DNA of 64,000 nt from Sphingobacteriales bacterium (lineage in GTDB: Bacteria > Bacteroidota > Bacteroidia > Chitinophagales > CAIOSU01): the NCBI GenBank assembly GCA_027486795.1, contig JAIXOI010000017.1, positions 48,245-112,244 of the forward strand. Direction: 5' to 3'. Below the pieces are notes generated by a model that had not been told where the DNA came from, did no database searches, and saw nothing but the letters and a program-made list of their open reading frames with translations. This document shows positions 34,095 to 42,107 of the stretch, piece after piece; position 1 is the stretch's first letter, and every line of letters begins with the position of its first letter. Position numbers and translations under genes: made by a program.

Positions 34095-35870
34095 ATGGGT
34101 AATTTCTTCCGTTTAGTATTCGCATCCCTTATCGGGTCGTTACTTTCCTTTGTTTTTGCTATACTCTTGTTCTTTATTGTCATCATTGGCTTAGTGTCTG
34201 GTTTAAAAGACCCTAAGGTAGCAGCCGTTAAAGCCAACTCCGTTTTGCACTTAGATTTATCGTACGAAATTAAAGAACGCACCAGTAAGGATATTTTTGC
34301 AAACTTCGACTTCGCCTCCATGGAGGCCGATAACAACCTTGGCTTAAACGACATTATCAAAAATATACGCAAAGCTGCGGAAGACGACAACATTAAAGGC
34401 ATATACCTGGAGCTTGGCATGATGCCCAATGGTCTAGCTACCATAGAAGCCATTCGCAACGAACTGGTAAAGTTCAAAGAGTCGGGCAAATTTGTTTTGG
34501 CATACGGCGAAGTAGTAACCCAAAAAGCCTACTACCTTGCTTCGGTGGCCGATGAAGTGTACATTAATCCTGTTGGTTATTTGGAGCTAAAAGGTTTTAG
34601 CGCGCAGCTCACCTTCTTCAAGAACATGTTGGATAGGCTCGAAATCAAAGCACAGGTTTTCTATGCTGGCCAGTTTAAGAGTGCTACCGAGCCTTTCCGA
34701 TACGACCGCATGTCGGAGCCAAACCGCAAACAGGTTACCGAATATCTTACCGATGTGTATGGCCACTTTATCTCGGAAATAGCCGCTTCGCGCAAATTAG
34801 ATTACAAAGCATTGGACAGTATTGTTTTCAACCTTGCCATCCGTCAGCCTGAAGATGCGGTAAAATACAAGCTGGTAGACGAGCTACTTTATTTCGACCA
34901 AGTACAAGCCAAACTTGCGGAGAAAACAGGAAAAGACAATGCCAAAGATTTGGAGTTTGTTTCGTTGGGCACATACGATAATAGTCCGGGCAAAAAGACC
35001 GATTTCGACAGTGATAAAATCGCAGTATTGTATGCCGAAGGCAATATAGTGGATGGCGATGGCGATGAAGATAATATAGGTTCGGCAAGGTTTAGAAAGG
35101 CGTTGCAAGAAATACGCGAAGACGACAAAATAAAAGCGCTTGTTATTCGCGTAAACTCAGGTGGCGGCAGTGCCTTGGCATCTGAAATAATGCTTCGCGA
35201 AATAAACCTAGTAAAAGCCAAAGGCATACCAGTAATAGTATCTATGGGCGATGTGGCCGCATCTGGCGGTTACTATATTGCATGCTTTGCCGATACTATT
35301 GTAGCCGAACCTAACACCATTACCGGTTCTATTGGTGTATTTGGCTTATTGCCCGATATGGGTGGTTTTTTCAACAATAAAATGGGCATCACCTTTGATA
35401 CCGTGAAAGTGGGTCAATACTCCGATTTCGGAACCATAACCCGATCTTTAACCGCCGAGGAATTCTCTATCCTTCAAGTGGGTGTTGATACTATTTACTT
35501 GAAGTTTAAGCGCCGGGTAGCTGAAGGCCGTGGCATGACCGTTGATTATGTGGATAGTGTTGGACAAGGTCGTATATGGACTGGCGTGCAAGCGCTAGAA
35601 AATGGTCTGGTAGATGTATTGGGTGGCATGGATGTAGCACTGGATATTGCCAAAACAAAAGCAGGATTGAAAAACTACCGAGTAGTTGACTACCCTAAAC
35701 AAAAAGACCCACTAGCCAAGCTATTTAGCGAAGGTGGTGATGAAGTAGAGGCTCGCTTTATGAAAATGCAATTGGGCGAATACTATCCAATGTGGGTAAA
35801 AATGCAAGAATTAAAAAACGTACCTACAGGCGTACAAATGCGCATGCCATTTATGATGGAAGTGTATTAA
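34095..35870 (+). CDS. sppA: Signal peptide peptidase SppA (67-kDa type)
   Basis: This membrane-bound serine/lysine protease cleaves remnant signal peptides. An N-terminal membrane anchor (about residues 5-36) is followed by two tandem crotonase-like domains. The general base is Lys195 in AGQFKSATEPF and the nucleophile is Ser390 in DVAASGGYYIAC. GSIGVFG and KRRVAEGRGM complete the second domain. At 591 residues it corresponds to the long E. coli-type enzyme. A hairpin terminator follows. Confidence 0.95.
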   Translation: MGNFFRLVFASLIGSLLSFVFAILLFFIVIIGLVSGLKDPKVAAVKANSVLHLDLSYEIKERTSKDIFANFDFASMEADNNLGLNDIIKNIRKAAEDDNIKGIYLELGMMPNGLATIEAIRNELVKFKESGKFVLAYGEVVTQKAYYLASVADEVYINPVGYLELKGFSAQLTFFKNMLDRLEIKAQVFYAGQFKSATEPFRYDRMSEPNRKQVTEYLTDVYGHFISEIAASRKLDYKALDSIVFNLAIRQPEDAVKYKLVDELLYFDQVQAKLAEKTGKDNAKDLEFVSLGTYDNSPGKKTDFDSDKIAVLYAEGNIVDGDGDEDNIGSARFRKALQEIREDDKIKALVIRVNSGGGSALASEIMLREINLVKAKGIPVIVSMGDVAASGGYYIACFADTIVAEPNTITGSIGVFGLLPDMGGFFNNKMGITFDTVKVGQYSDFGTITRSLTAEEFSILQVGVDTIYLKFKRRVAEGRGMTVDYVDSVGQGRIWTGVQALENGLVDVLGGMDVALDIAKTKAGLKNYRVVDYPKQKDPLAKLFSEGGDEVEARFMKMQLGEYYPMWVKMQELKNVPTGVQMRMPFMMEVY

Positions 35871-35890
35871 TACTCAATACAACGCAAAAA

Positions 35891-35917
35891 GGAAGGGCCG
35901 CTAATTGCGGCCCTTCC
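35891..35917. terminator. Hairpin terminator between sppA and the CoA-binding gene
   Basis: GGAAGGGCCG (35891-35900) pairs perfectly with CGGCCCTTCC (35908-35917). The T-run is better on the minus strand, so it mainly terminates the CoA-binding gene but probably serves both converging genes. Confidence 0.8.
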
Positions 35918-35938
35918 TCGTTTATCAACTTTTATAAA

Positions 35939-36316
35939 TCAGTATTGACCTGTCGATAGCATTACCAGCGTGCAGGCCTCAATGGGTTCTATACCTGCCT
36001 TTTGCAACCTGTCTTCAAATGCAGGGTTCTCGGTGCCAGGGTTAAATATTACTCGTTTTGGTTTAAGCCCTAAAATATAGTCTTCGTAGCTCTCGTGCTG
36101 AATGGCCGGCCGCACATACAACGTAACGGTATCAACAGCCTCAAAAGGCAGTTTTTCGCTACCAATAGGCACATCGGCCACTGTACCTTTATCAACCCCG
36201 ATGGCCAAAACTGTGTGCCCATGCGCGCGCAAGCGTTTTATGGCTATGTTACCATATCTATCAGGTTTGGTGGTAGCCCCAATTACGAGGGTAGTTTTGT
36301 TGGTTTCCATAGTCAT
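35939..36316 (-). CDS. CoA-binding domain protein (YccU-like)
   Basis: At 125 residues it is a single Rossmann CoA-binding domain: TLVIGATTKPDRYGNIAIKRL, GHTVLAIGVDKGTV, VDTVTLYVRPAIQ, VIFNPGTENPAFEDRLQKAG and a C-terminal ACTLVMLSTGQY. It is the short YccU-like form, which binds CoA or a related nucleotide in the cytoplasm and has no known reaction. An ATG two codons in, at 36310, is an equally good start. Confidence 0.85.
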   Translation of the reverse strand: MTMETNKTTLVIGATTKPDRYGNIAIKRLRAHGHTVLAIGVDKGTVADVPIGSEKLPFEAVDTVTLYVRPAIQHESYEDYILGLKPKRVIFNPGTENPAFEDRLQKAGIEPIEACTLVMLSTGQY

Positions 36317-36421
36317 ATGTTCTGCAAACAGGTTAGCTATTACAAAAGTTTGTATAAAAAAGCTACAAAACGAAACAAAAAATTTATCGTGAGGTATAAA
36401 TGGTTAACCAATCTCATTAAA

Positions 36422-36706
36422 ATGCAAGTTTCTACAGCCGATAGTCTTCGCTTAAGGGTAAACCAACAATTGAAAGCGTGCAAAGAAAAAATCAATTCTT
36501 GCCCCGAGCATCAAAAATTCATTAAACTACAACAAGCGGCCCTACTTTGCCGTTTATTTCAAAAGCAGGTGATTATAGACCACGAAACACCTGATGGTAT
36601 GAAACGCATTAAAGCATTGGTTTCGCTATCAACACCAAAAATGGTGGTGCTGCAAGATGGAACTTTTATTGACATTGAAGCCATAAAGAACATTGATATC
36701 GTATAG
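36422..36706 (+). CDS. Small hypothetical protein, divergent member of a three-gene family
   Basis: The ATG at 36422 is used; the frame is open upstream but overlaps the divergent CoA-binding gene. The 94-residue product has a helical N-half (LRLRVNQQLKACKEKI) and a beta-rich C-half (KQVIIDHETPDG ... ALVSLSTPKMVVLQDGTFIDIEAI). The C-half aligns by eye with the two proteins encoded at 36824 and 37246 in length, strand order and the VVLxxG-I-I-I spacing. The function is unknown, and it has no signal peptide or catalytic motif. Confidence 0.6.
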   Translation: MQVSTADSLRLRVNQQLKACKEKINSCPEHQKFIKLQQAALLCRLFQKQVIIDHETPDGMKRIKALVSLSTPKMVVLQDGTFIDIEAIKNIDIV

Positions 36707-36823
36707 GCATCTTTACCCAACGTAATTTAAATAGCTAAATGTCAGCCACATCCGTAAGCAAAACAGATGTGGCGAAACTTAGTTTGTTTATCAACGTATC
36801 CAATAACTAAACAACTATAGCTT

Positions 36824-37111
36824 ATGGAACGGGTAAAACTGAACATGATTGAGAAAGAGAGCATTAATAACCTACAATTTAAATGCTCAGAGGTACTACC
36901 AGATATAACCGCTCAACAACAGAGGCAACAAGACTTGTTCCGCGGAATGGTATTGGGCAATGCTTATAAAAACAAAGTGCAAATCGTATTCGAATCCCTA
37001 GCGGGGCCTAATGTGGTTACTACTACCATTTGGGCCACCACCGACAAAAACGTAGTGCTTAAGGGCGGTTTGCTTATCCCTATTTGTTGTATAATGAAAG
37101 TTATTTGTTAA
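36824..37111 (+). CDS. Small beta-rich hypothetical protein (family member 2)
   Basis: The 95-residue protein has a variable N-terminus and a conserved core: FRGMVLGNAYKNKVQIVFE, VVTTTIWATTDKNVVLKGG and LLIPICCIMKV. The core is shared with the next gene, making them tandem paralogues. I recognise this as a small cytoplasmic Bacteroidota family but know of no assigned function. The five-strand pattern could suit a small barrel (SH3/Sm-like), which is inference only. An 8-bp stem (GCCACATC/GATGTGGC) lies 50 bases upstream. Confidence 0.75.
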   Translation: MERVKLNMIEKESINNLQFKCSEVLPDITAQQQRQQDLFRGMVLGNAYKNKVQIVFESLAGPNVVTTTIWATTDKNVVLKGGLLIPICCIMKVIC

Positions 37112-37245
37112 TCCACTTCGTAACAGCTTTCATTATTTTTTGTTAGATAAATTTCATATTTCTAATATTTTTCCGTATATTTCATTAACCCGCATTTATT
37201 GCAATCGGAAAGCTCATGGTCGTTAACCTAAAAACCCGCTAGCCA

Positions 37246-37545
37246 ATGGAAACTACGTTGCAACCCAATACACCCAAAGTGCCTAAGGAACAGTTGCCCG
37301 GCATTGTTTCATTAAACCCAACTGATGTACTGCTTACCGAGGCCGACCGAAAATACAGAGACAGGATGCTGTATATGGCCATGATACTTGGTAACGGCTA
37401 CAAAAGCAAAGTAAAAATAACGTTTCAAAGCATTGATGGCCCCCGTGCTGTAGAAACTACCGTTTGGGCTACCACCGAGGCAAGTGTTATTCTCAAAGGC
37501 GGCATATCCCTTCCTATAGTGTCCATCTATTCTGTTCATTGTTAA
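37246..37545 (+). CDS. Small beta-rich hypothetical protein (family member 3)
   Basis: This is a paralogue of the protein encoded at 36824, sharing LGNxYKxKVxIxFxS, the TTxWATTxxxVxLKGG block and the IPI end. It carries an extended Pro-rich N-terminus (QPNTPKVPKEQLPG). The gap of 134 bp between the two genes and the AT-rich leader suggest separate promoters rather than one tight operon. The function is unknown. Confidence 0.75.
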   Translation: METTLQPNTPKVPKEQLPGIVSLNPTDVLLTEADRKYRDRMLYMAMILGNGYKSKVKITFQSIDGPRAVETTVWATTEASVILKGGISLPIVSIYSVHC

Positions 37546-37601
37546 CACCTAAATGCTTTTGGCAATTGTTACTTGTAGGGCAATAGGTTTACCTTTACAG
37601 C

Positions 37602-38108
37602 ATGGAACTTACTCGCACGCAATGGCTTTTAAGAGGAATTATTGCGGTAATGATAATAGGCGTAATTGTTCGCCAATACGTAAAATATAGGGTTGCCCCC
37701 GAATTGGAGATTGACAAGCTCGAGTTTGTAAACCTAGATGGCTCATTATACAATAATTCTAACCTAAAAGGCCGCAACGTTTTACTTACTTACTATGCTA
37801 CATGGTGTGGCCCTTGCAATGCCGAAATAGCTGGGTTAGAGGCGGCAAGGCCAATACTGGAGGCAGAAGGTTATTTGCTGGTGCACGTTACCGACGAAGC
37901 ACTAGAAAAGATAAACAACTTCATGGCTAAGCATCCTTCGGGCATTACCTATTTGCGCAGCACCAAACCATTGGCCGAAATTGGCGTGCACACCTACCCT
38001 ACCCACTTTGTGTTTGATAAGCAAGGTACACTGCGATATAAGCAAACCAACGAGATGAATTGGAACAATCCCGAAACCGCGCAAGACATTATCAAAATGG
38101 TTGAATAA
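37602..38108 (+). CDS. Membrane-anchored thioredoxin-like protein
   Basis: An N-terminal transmembrane helix (about residues 10-26) anchors a periplasmic thioredoxin fold. The redox centre is WCGPC at residues 68-72 (in LTYYATWCGPCNAEI) and the cis-Pro region is HTYPTHFVFD. It resembles TlpA/ResA-type reductases, which reduce disulfides in envelope proteins or cytochrome c. No cytochrome or Dsb gene is adjacent, so the client is unknown. A TACCTTTA -7-like box lies immediately before the start. Confidence 0.85.
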   Translation: MELTRTQWLLRGIIAVMIIGVIVRQYVKYRVAPELEIDKLEFVNLDGSLYNNSNLKGRNVLLTYYATWCGPCNAEIAGLEAARPILEAEGYLLVHVTDEALEKINNFMAKHPSGITYLRSTKPLAEIGVHTYPTHFVFDKQGTLRYKQTNEMNWNNPETAQDIIKMVE

Positions 38109-38182
38109 CTATAGAAACCACTTAAGAGATACTCTTTAAGTGCCAGCATAAACTTACACACGCTGGTTCGCTTATTAATCCA

Positions 38183-38190
38183 TATCTTTG
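38183..38190 (+). promoter_or_regulatory. prfB -7 promoter box TATCTTTG
   Basis: A perfect match to TAnnTTTG lies 38 bases before the prfB ATG. Confidence 0.55.
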
Positions 38191-38228
38191 CAGCCGCATT
38201 CATTATCCACTAAAATCGCGATGCCAAT

Positions 38229-39336
38229 ATGACCATCGAGTACTATAAGGAGCTTAAGAGCAAGTTGCTCTCTCTGAGGAGGTATCTTTGACGTTGATAA
38301 ACGAGTTTATCAAATACAAGAGAACGAAAAAATAAGCACACAGCCCGACTTTTGGACCAATCCGAAAAAAGCCGAGGAGGTGATGAAAAAAATCAAGATT
38401 GATAAAGGCTGGGTAAAAGATTACCAATCAACAGAGGCTTCTGTGGAAGAGGTTGAGGTACTGCTCGAGTTTTTTAAAGAGGGTGAGGTAACCGAGAAAG
38501 AACTTAAAGCACAGTTTGGCCAGGCAGAAGAGGCTTTGGAAGAGCTAGAACTGAAATCGACCCTCAACTCGCCCGAAGACCAACTACCAGGAGTATTGGA
38601 AATTAACTCAGGTGCAGGTGGCACTGAAAGCTGCGATTGGGCATCGATACTGATGCGCATGTACATTATGTGGGGCGAAAGCCACGGCATGAAGGTAAGC
38701 GAACTAGATAAAGTAGATGGCGATGTAGCAGGTATCAAATCGGTTACGCTGCAATTTGAGGGCCCGTTTGCCTATGGCTATTTAAAAGCAGAAAGTGGTG
38801 TGCACCGGCTGGTGCGCATTTCTCCATTCGACTCGGCTAAACGAAGGCACACCTCGTTTGCATCTATTTTTGTGTACCCCATGGTTGATGATACTATCGA
38901 AATCAATATCAACCCGAGCGATTTGGATTGGGATACTTTCCGCAGTAGTGGTGCTGGTGGGCAGAACGTAAACAAAGTGGAAACAGCCGTAAGGGTGCGT
39001 CACGCTCCGTCGGGCTTGGTAGTGGAGTGCCAAGAAACCCGGAGCCAAGGCCAAAACCGCGAACGCGCTTTACAAATGTTGAAGAGCCGCCTTTACGAAA
39101 TAGAAATGCGCAAACGTAACGAAGAGCGCGACAAAGTAGAGGGCAACAAGATGAAAATTGAATGGGGTTCACAAATCCGCTCATACGTGTTGCACCCATA
39201 CAAGCTGGTTAAAGACGTGCGCACTGGCTACGAAGTAGGCAATGCACAAGCTGTGTTAGATGGTGGTTTAGATGGGTTCATTAAAGCCTTTTTGCTTAAC
39301 AAAACCTTTGAAGGCAGCGGAAAAATTGAAGACTAA
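38229..39336 (+). CDS. prfB: Peptide chain release factor 2, expressed by programmed +1 frameshift
   Basis: RF2 terminates translation at UGA and UAA. The true start is the ATG at 38229: 20 codons (beginning MTIEYYKELKSK) run to an in-frame UGA at 38289-38291. A +1 shift then continues as CTT-GAC into the frame that ends at 39336, giving 368 residues, close to E. coli RF2. The catalytic GGQ is in RSSGAGGQNVNKVETAVR. GAGGTESCDWASIL and HRLVRISPFDS are typical. A caller that ignores the shift would start at 38380 and miss the N-terminus. Confidence 0.97.
38277..38292 (+). promoter_or_regulatory. Programmed +1 frameshift site of prfB
   Basis: The site AGGAGGTATCTTTGAC has an internal Shine-Dalgarno-like AGGAGG three bases before the slippery CTT and the UGA-C context. 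This is the classic autoregulatory arrangement: low RF2 lets ribosomes slip and make more RF2. Confidence 0.95.
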
Positions 39337-39429
39337 TTCTTCAACATCAGTTACGTTTAAAAACTGCTTACTTGTGTTCCTATTCGGCTTCCTGTTGACC
39401 GTAGATAATGCTTATCTTAGTGGGGCAAC

Positions 39430-40998
39430 ATGAAAACTAGGTATAGCAACATTAAATACATTTCTTGGCTAAGTTTGCCACTACTTGTTATATGTGGTAT
39501 ACTAGGGCTCCAATATCCGGAGCAGTTTTTTTCGGGTTATGGTTTTGTTGTTGCGGTCATATTCACTTATTTTTCAAACAAAAGGTTTGTGCCCGTTGGT
39601 GTAGCTGCAATTGCTACCGTCCTAATAATTATTGGTTTTGTCTCTTCTGATCAAAAAAACCAACTGTTTTACCAACTCAACCACTTTAGCTCTATAATGG
39701 TTATAGTTATGGTGCTTTACTTTATACTGTATGTATTAAGAGTTGAGAAACAGAAAGATGCCAAAACGAGACAAGTTAGTTCCCTCATTAATTTTGCTAC
39801 TGAAGGCATTATACTCACCAACGAGAAAGGGAATATTATACTAGCCAACCCGCATGCCCAATTACTGTTTGGGTACAACGAAAACGAGCTGGTAGGCAAT
39901 AGAATTGAGATGTTGCTGCCCGAAGCCATACGCAACAAGCACGTAGACCACGTAAAAGGCTTTCACCAAAAACCTTCTAACCGCTCCATGGGGGCTGGCC
40001 GAGACTTATATGCTAAACGAAAAGACGGTAGCGTTTTCCCCGTAGAAATTAGCCTAAGTTATTACCATTCTGGCAAAGAAGCTTTTGTTATTGCTTTTAT
40101 CATCGACATTACGATACGCAAGGAAAATGAAAAGGTACTGAACCAAAAAACCTTGGAACTTGAAACCGTAAACCGCAAAGTTGCAAACCTTAATACCGAA
40201 CTGGAGCAAAAAGTGCAAGACCGCACAACCATGCTGCGCGAAACGCTTGCACAACTTGAGCGCAGCAAAAGCGAATTGGCCGAATCGCTGGAAAAGGAAA
40301 AAGAACTGGGCGACTTGAAAAGCCGCTTCGTTTCAACCGTATCGCACGAATTCAGAACCCCCTTAAGCACTATATTATCATCGGCATCGCTTATTGGTAA
40401 GTATTTGTTGCAAGAGGAACAACCCAAAAGAGAAAAGCACATTGCTCGAATAAAAGAATCGGTAAAACACATGACCACCTTACTCGAAGACCTACTGCAA
40501 CTAGGCAAACTTGAAGAAGGGCTGTTGGAAGTGAAAACCGAAACTTTTTATTTGTCAGAATTTATGCAAGAGCTTGTAGGCGAAATGCAAGCAATAGCAA
40601 ATAATGGCCAAAATATAGTGCTAGCGTCTATTACTATTGAAGAAATACATACAGATAAAAGGTTACTGCGTAACATTTTGATAAACTTAATCTCCAATGC
40701 CATTAAGTTTTCGCCAGAAAATTCGGATATTCACATAGCAATAATTAGCAACCATAACCAGGTTTCGTTTGCAGTAAGCGATACAGGTATAGGAATACCT
40801 AAAGAAGACCTACAGCATTTATTTGGGCGCTTTTTTAGGGCCCGAAGTGCGCATAATATACCTGGAACGGGTTTGGGCTTGCATATAGTAGGCAAATATT
40901 TAGAACTTTTGGGAGGCACCATAAACGTTGATACAGAAGCCAATAAAGGCTCAACTTTTACCATAACCTTACCTTTAACCGACGCTGAAACAGAATAA
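39430..40998 (+). CDS. Membrane PAS-domain sensor histidine kinase
   Basis: Three to four N-terminal transmembrane helices (about residues 10-105) are followed by a PAS domain (about 115-240: NFATEGIILTNEKGNIILAN, LFGYNENELVG, RKDGSVFPVEISLS). A coiled coil leads to the dimerisation/phosphorylation motif VSTVSHEFRTPLST, and the HATPase has the N box NLISNAIKFSPE, DTGIGIP and GTGLGLHIVG. The PAS sequence is of the FixL-like class, but no heme-ligand claim can be made. The stop is one base before the ATG of the REC-Crp gene, so the two form a dedicated two-component pair. Confidence 0.93.
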   Translation: MKTRYSNIKYISWLSLPLLVICGILGLQYPEQFFSGYGFVVAVIFTYFSNKRFVPVGVAAIATVLIIIGFVSSDQKNQLFYQLNHFSSIMVIVMVLYFILYVLRVEKQKDAKTRQVSSLINFATEGIILTNEKGNIILANPHAQLLFGYNENELVGNRIEMLLPEAIRNKHVDHVKGFHQKPSNRSMGAGRDLYAKRKDGSVFPVEISLSYYHSGKEAFVIAFIIDITIRKENEKVLNQKTLELETVNRKVANLNTELEQKVQDRTTMLRETLAQLERSKSELAESLEKEKELGDLKSRFVSTVSHEFRTPLSTILSSASLIGKYLLQEEQPKREKHIARIKESVKHMTTLLEDLLQLGKLEEGLLEVKTETFYLSEFMQELVGEMQAIANNGQNIVLASITIEEIHTDKRLLRNILINLISNAIKFSPENSDIHIAIISNHNQVSFAVSDTGIGIPKEDLQHLFGRFFRARSAHNIPGTGLGLHIVGKYLELLGGTINVDTEANKGSTFTITLPLTDAETE

Positions 40999-40999
40999 A

Positions 41000-42052
41000 A
41001 TGACCCGGATACTATTAATAGAAGACAATACTGAGGTAAGGGAAAACATTGTAGAGATATTGGAACTCTCGCAATATGAAGTACTGGCAGCCGAAAACGG
41101 CAAGGTTGGCGTAAAGTTGGCTCAATCGGGCAATCCAGATTTGATAATTTGCGACATCATGATGCCCGAAATGGATGGCTATGGGGTGTTACATGCCCTT
41201 AGCAAAAACGATACCACCGCAGCTATTCCGTTCATTTTTCTAACAGCAAAAGCCGACAGGGCCGATTTGAGAAAAGGAATGGATATGGGTGCCGATGACT
41301 ATATAACTAAGCCCTTTGACGATATTGAGCTGCTGAACGCTGTTGAAACCCGCCTAAAAAAAAGCGCTCTATACAAGTCTGAAGTTATTAGCACAGCCGA
41401 AGGAGTAAATGAGTTTTTGCGCAATGCAGGTGGCAGCAGTGCAGTAAACAACCAAGACTACGAAACCCAAGAGTACAAGAAAAAGCAAACCATTTACCAG
41501 CAAAGTAAGCGCCCGTTGTACCTATACTTTGTAGCCAAAGGCAAAGTGAAAACCTTCAAGATAAACGATGACGGCAAAGAATTGATAACCGAAATATATA
41601 AGGAGGGAGAGTTTTTGGGTTATACCACGCTGCTTGAAGATACCACCTACCTTGACACTGCCGAAGCGCTCGAAGACACTCAAGTTTTGCTTATACCTAA
41701 ATCCGAGTTTCTAGACATTATAGCCCGCGATAGAATTGTAGCTCACAAATTCATAAAACTACTAGCTCAAAATTTAATTGAAAAGGAAGAACAACTGCTT
41801 AACCTTGCATACAACTCGCTGCGCAAACGAATCGCGAATGGCCTGCTGCAAGTAAATGAAAAGTTTAAAAGCTCAGATAATGACCGTCCAAAACTAGAAA
41901 TTTCGAGAGAAGCACTGGCACAAGTGGTTGGCACCGCCACCGAATCGTTGATAAGGGTATTGAGTGATTTTAAGAGCGAAAAGCTAATCGAAATTGTTGA
42001 AGGCAAAATATATTTGCTCGAAGAAAAAAAACTCAAGGAGCTACTGAATTAA
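41000..42052 (+). CDS. Response regulator with Crp-type output (REC-cNMP-HTH)
   Basis: Residues 1-120 are a receiver domain with phospho-acceptor Asp52 in LIICDIMMPEMDGYG, the Thr in FIFLTAKA and the Lys in ITKPFDD. Residues about 140-265 are a cyclic-nucleotide-binding-like beta roll (LYLYFVAKGKVKTFKINDDG). Residues about 280-350 are a Crp winged helix (ISREALAQVVGTATESLIRVL). The fusion joins phosphotransfer to a Crp/Fnr DNA-binding scaffold. The only cysteine is in the receiver, so no iron-sulfur sensing is expected. It is co-transcribed with the upstream kinase. Confidence 0.92.
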   Translation: MTRILLIEDNTEVRENIVEILELSQYEVLAAENGKVGVKLAQSGNPDLIICDIMMPEMDGYGVLHALSKNDTTAAIPFIFLTAKADRADLRKGMDMGADDYITKPFDDIELLNAVETRLKKSALYKSEVISTAEGVNEFLRNAGGSSAVNNQDYETQEYKKKQTIYQQSKRPLYLYFVAKGKVKTFKINDDGKELITEIYKEGEFLGYTTLLEDTTYLDTAEALEDTQVLLIPKSEFLDIIARDRIVAHKFIKLLAQNLIEKEEQLLNLAYNSLRKRIANGLLQVNEKFKSSDNDRPKLEISREALAQVVGTATESLIRVLSDFKSEKLIEIVEGKIYLLEEKKLKELLN

Positions 42053-42107
42053 CAGGCTAACTAGTTGCACGATTTCAATATCCCGATTCTCTTCTAATTC
42101 AATTGCT

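Noticed and set aside
36095..36421. Extended N-terminus of the small protein at 36422
   Set aside because: The extension overlaps the whole start half of the divergent CoA-binding gene and has an unlikely composition; the ATG at 36422 is preferred.
36745..36773. 8-bp stem GCCACATC/GATGTGGC between two small genes
   Set aside because: There is no T-run and no repeat elsewhere; the stem is too short to call a terminator or operator with confidence.
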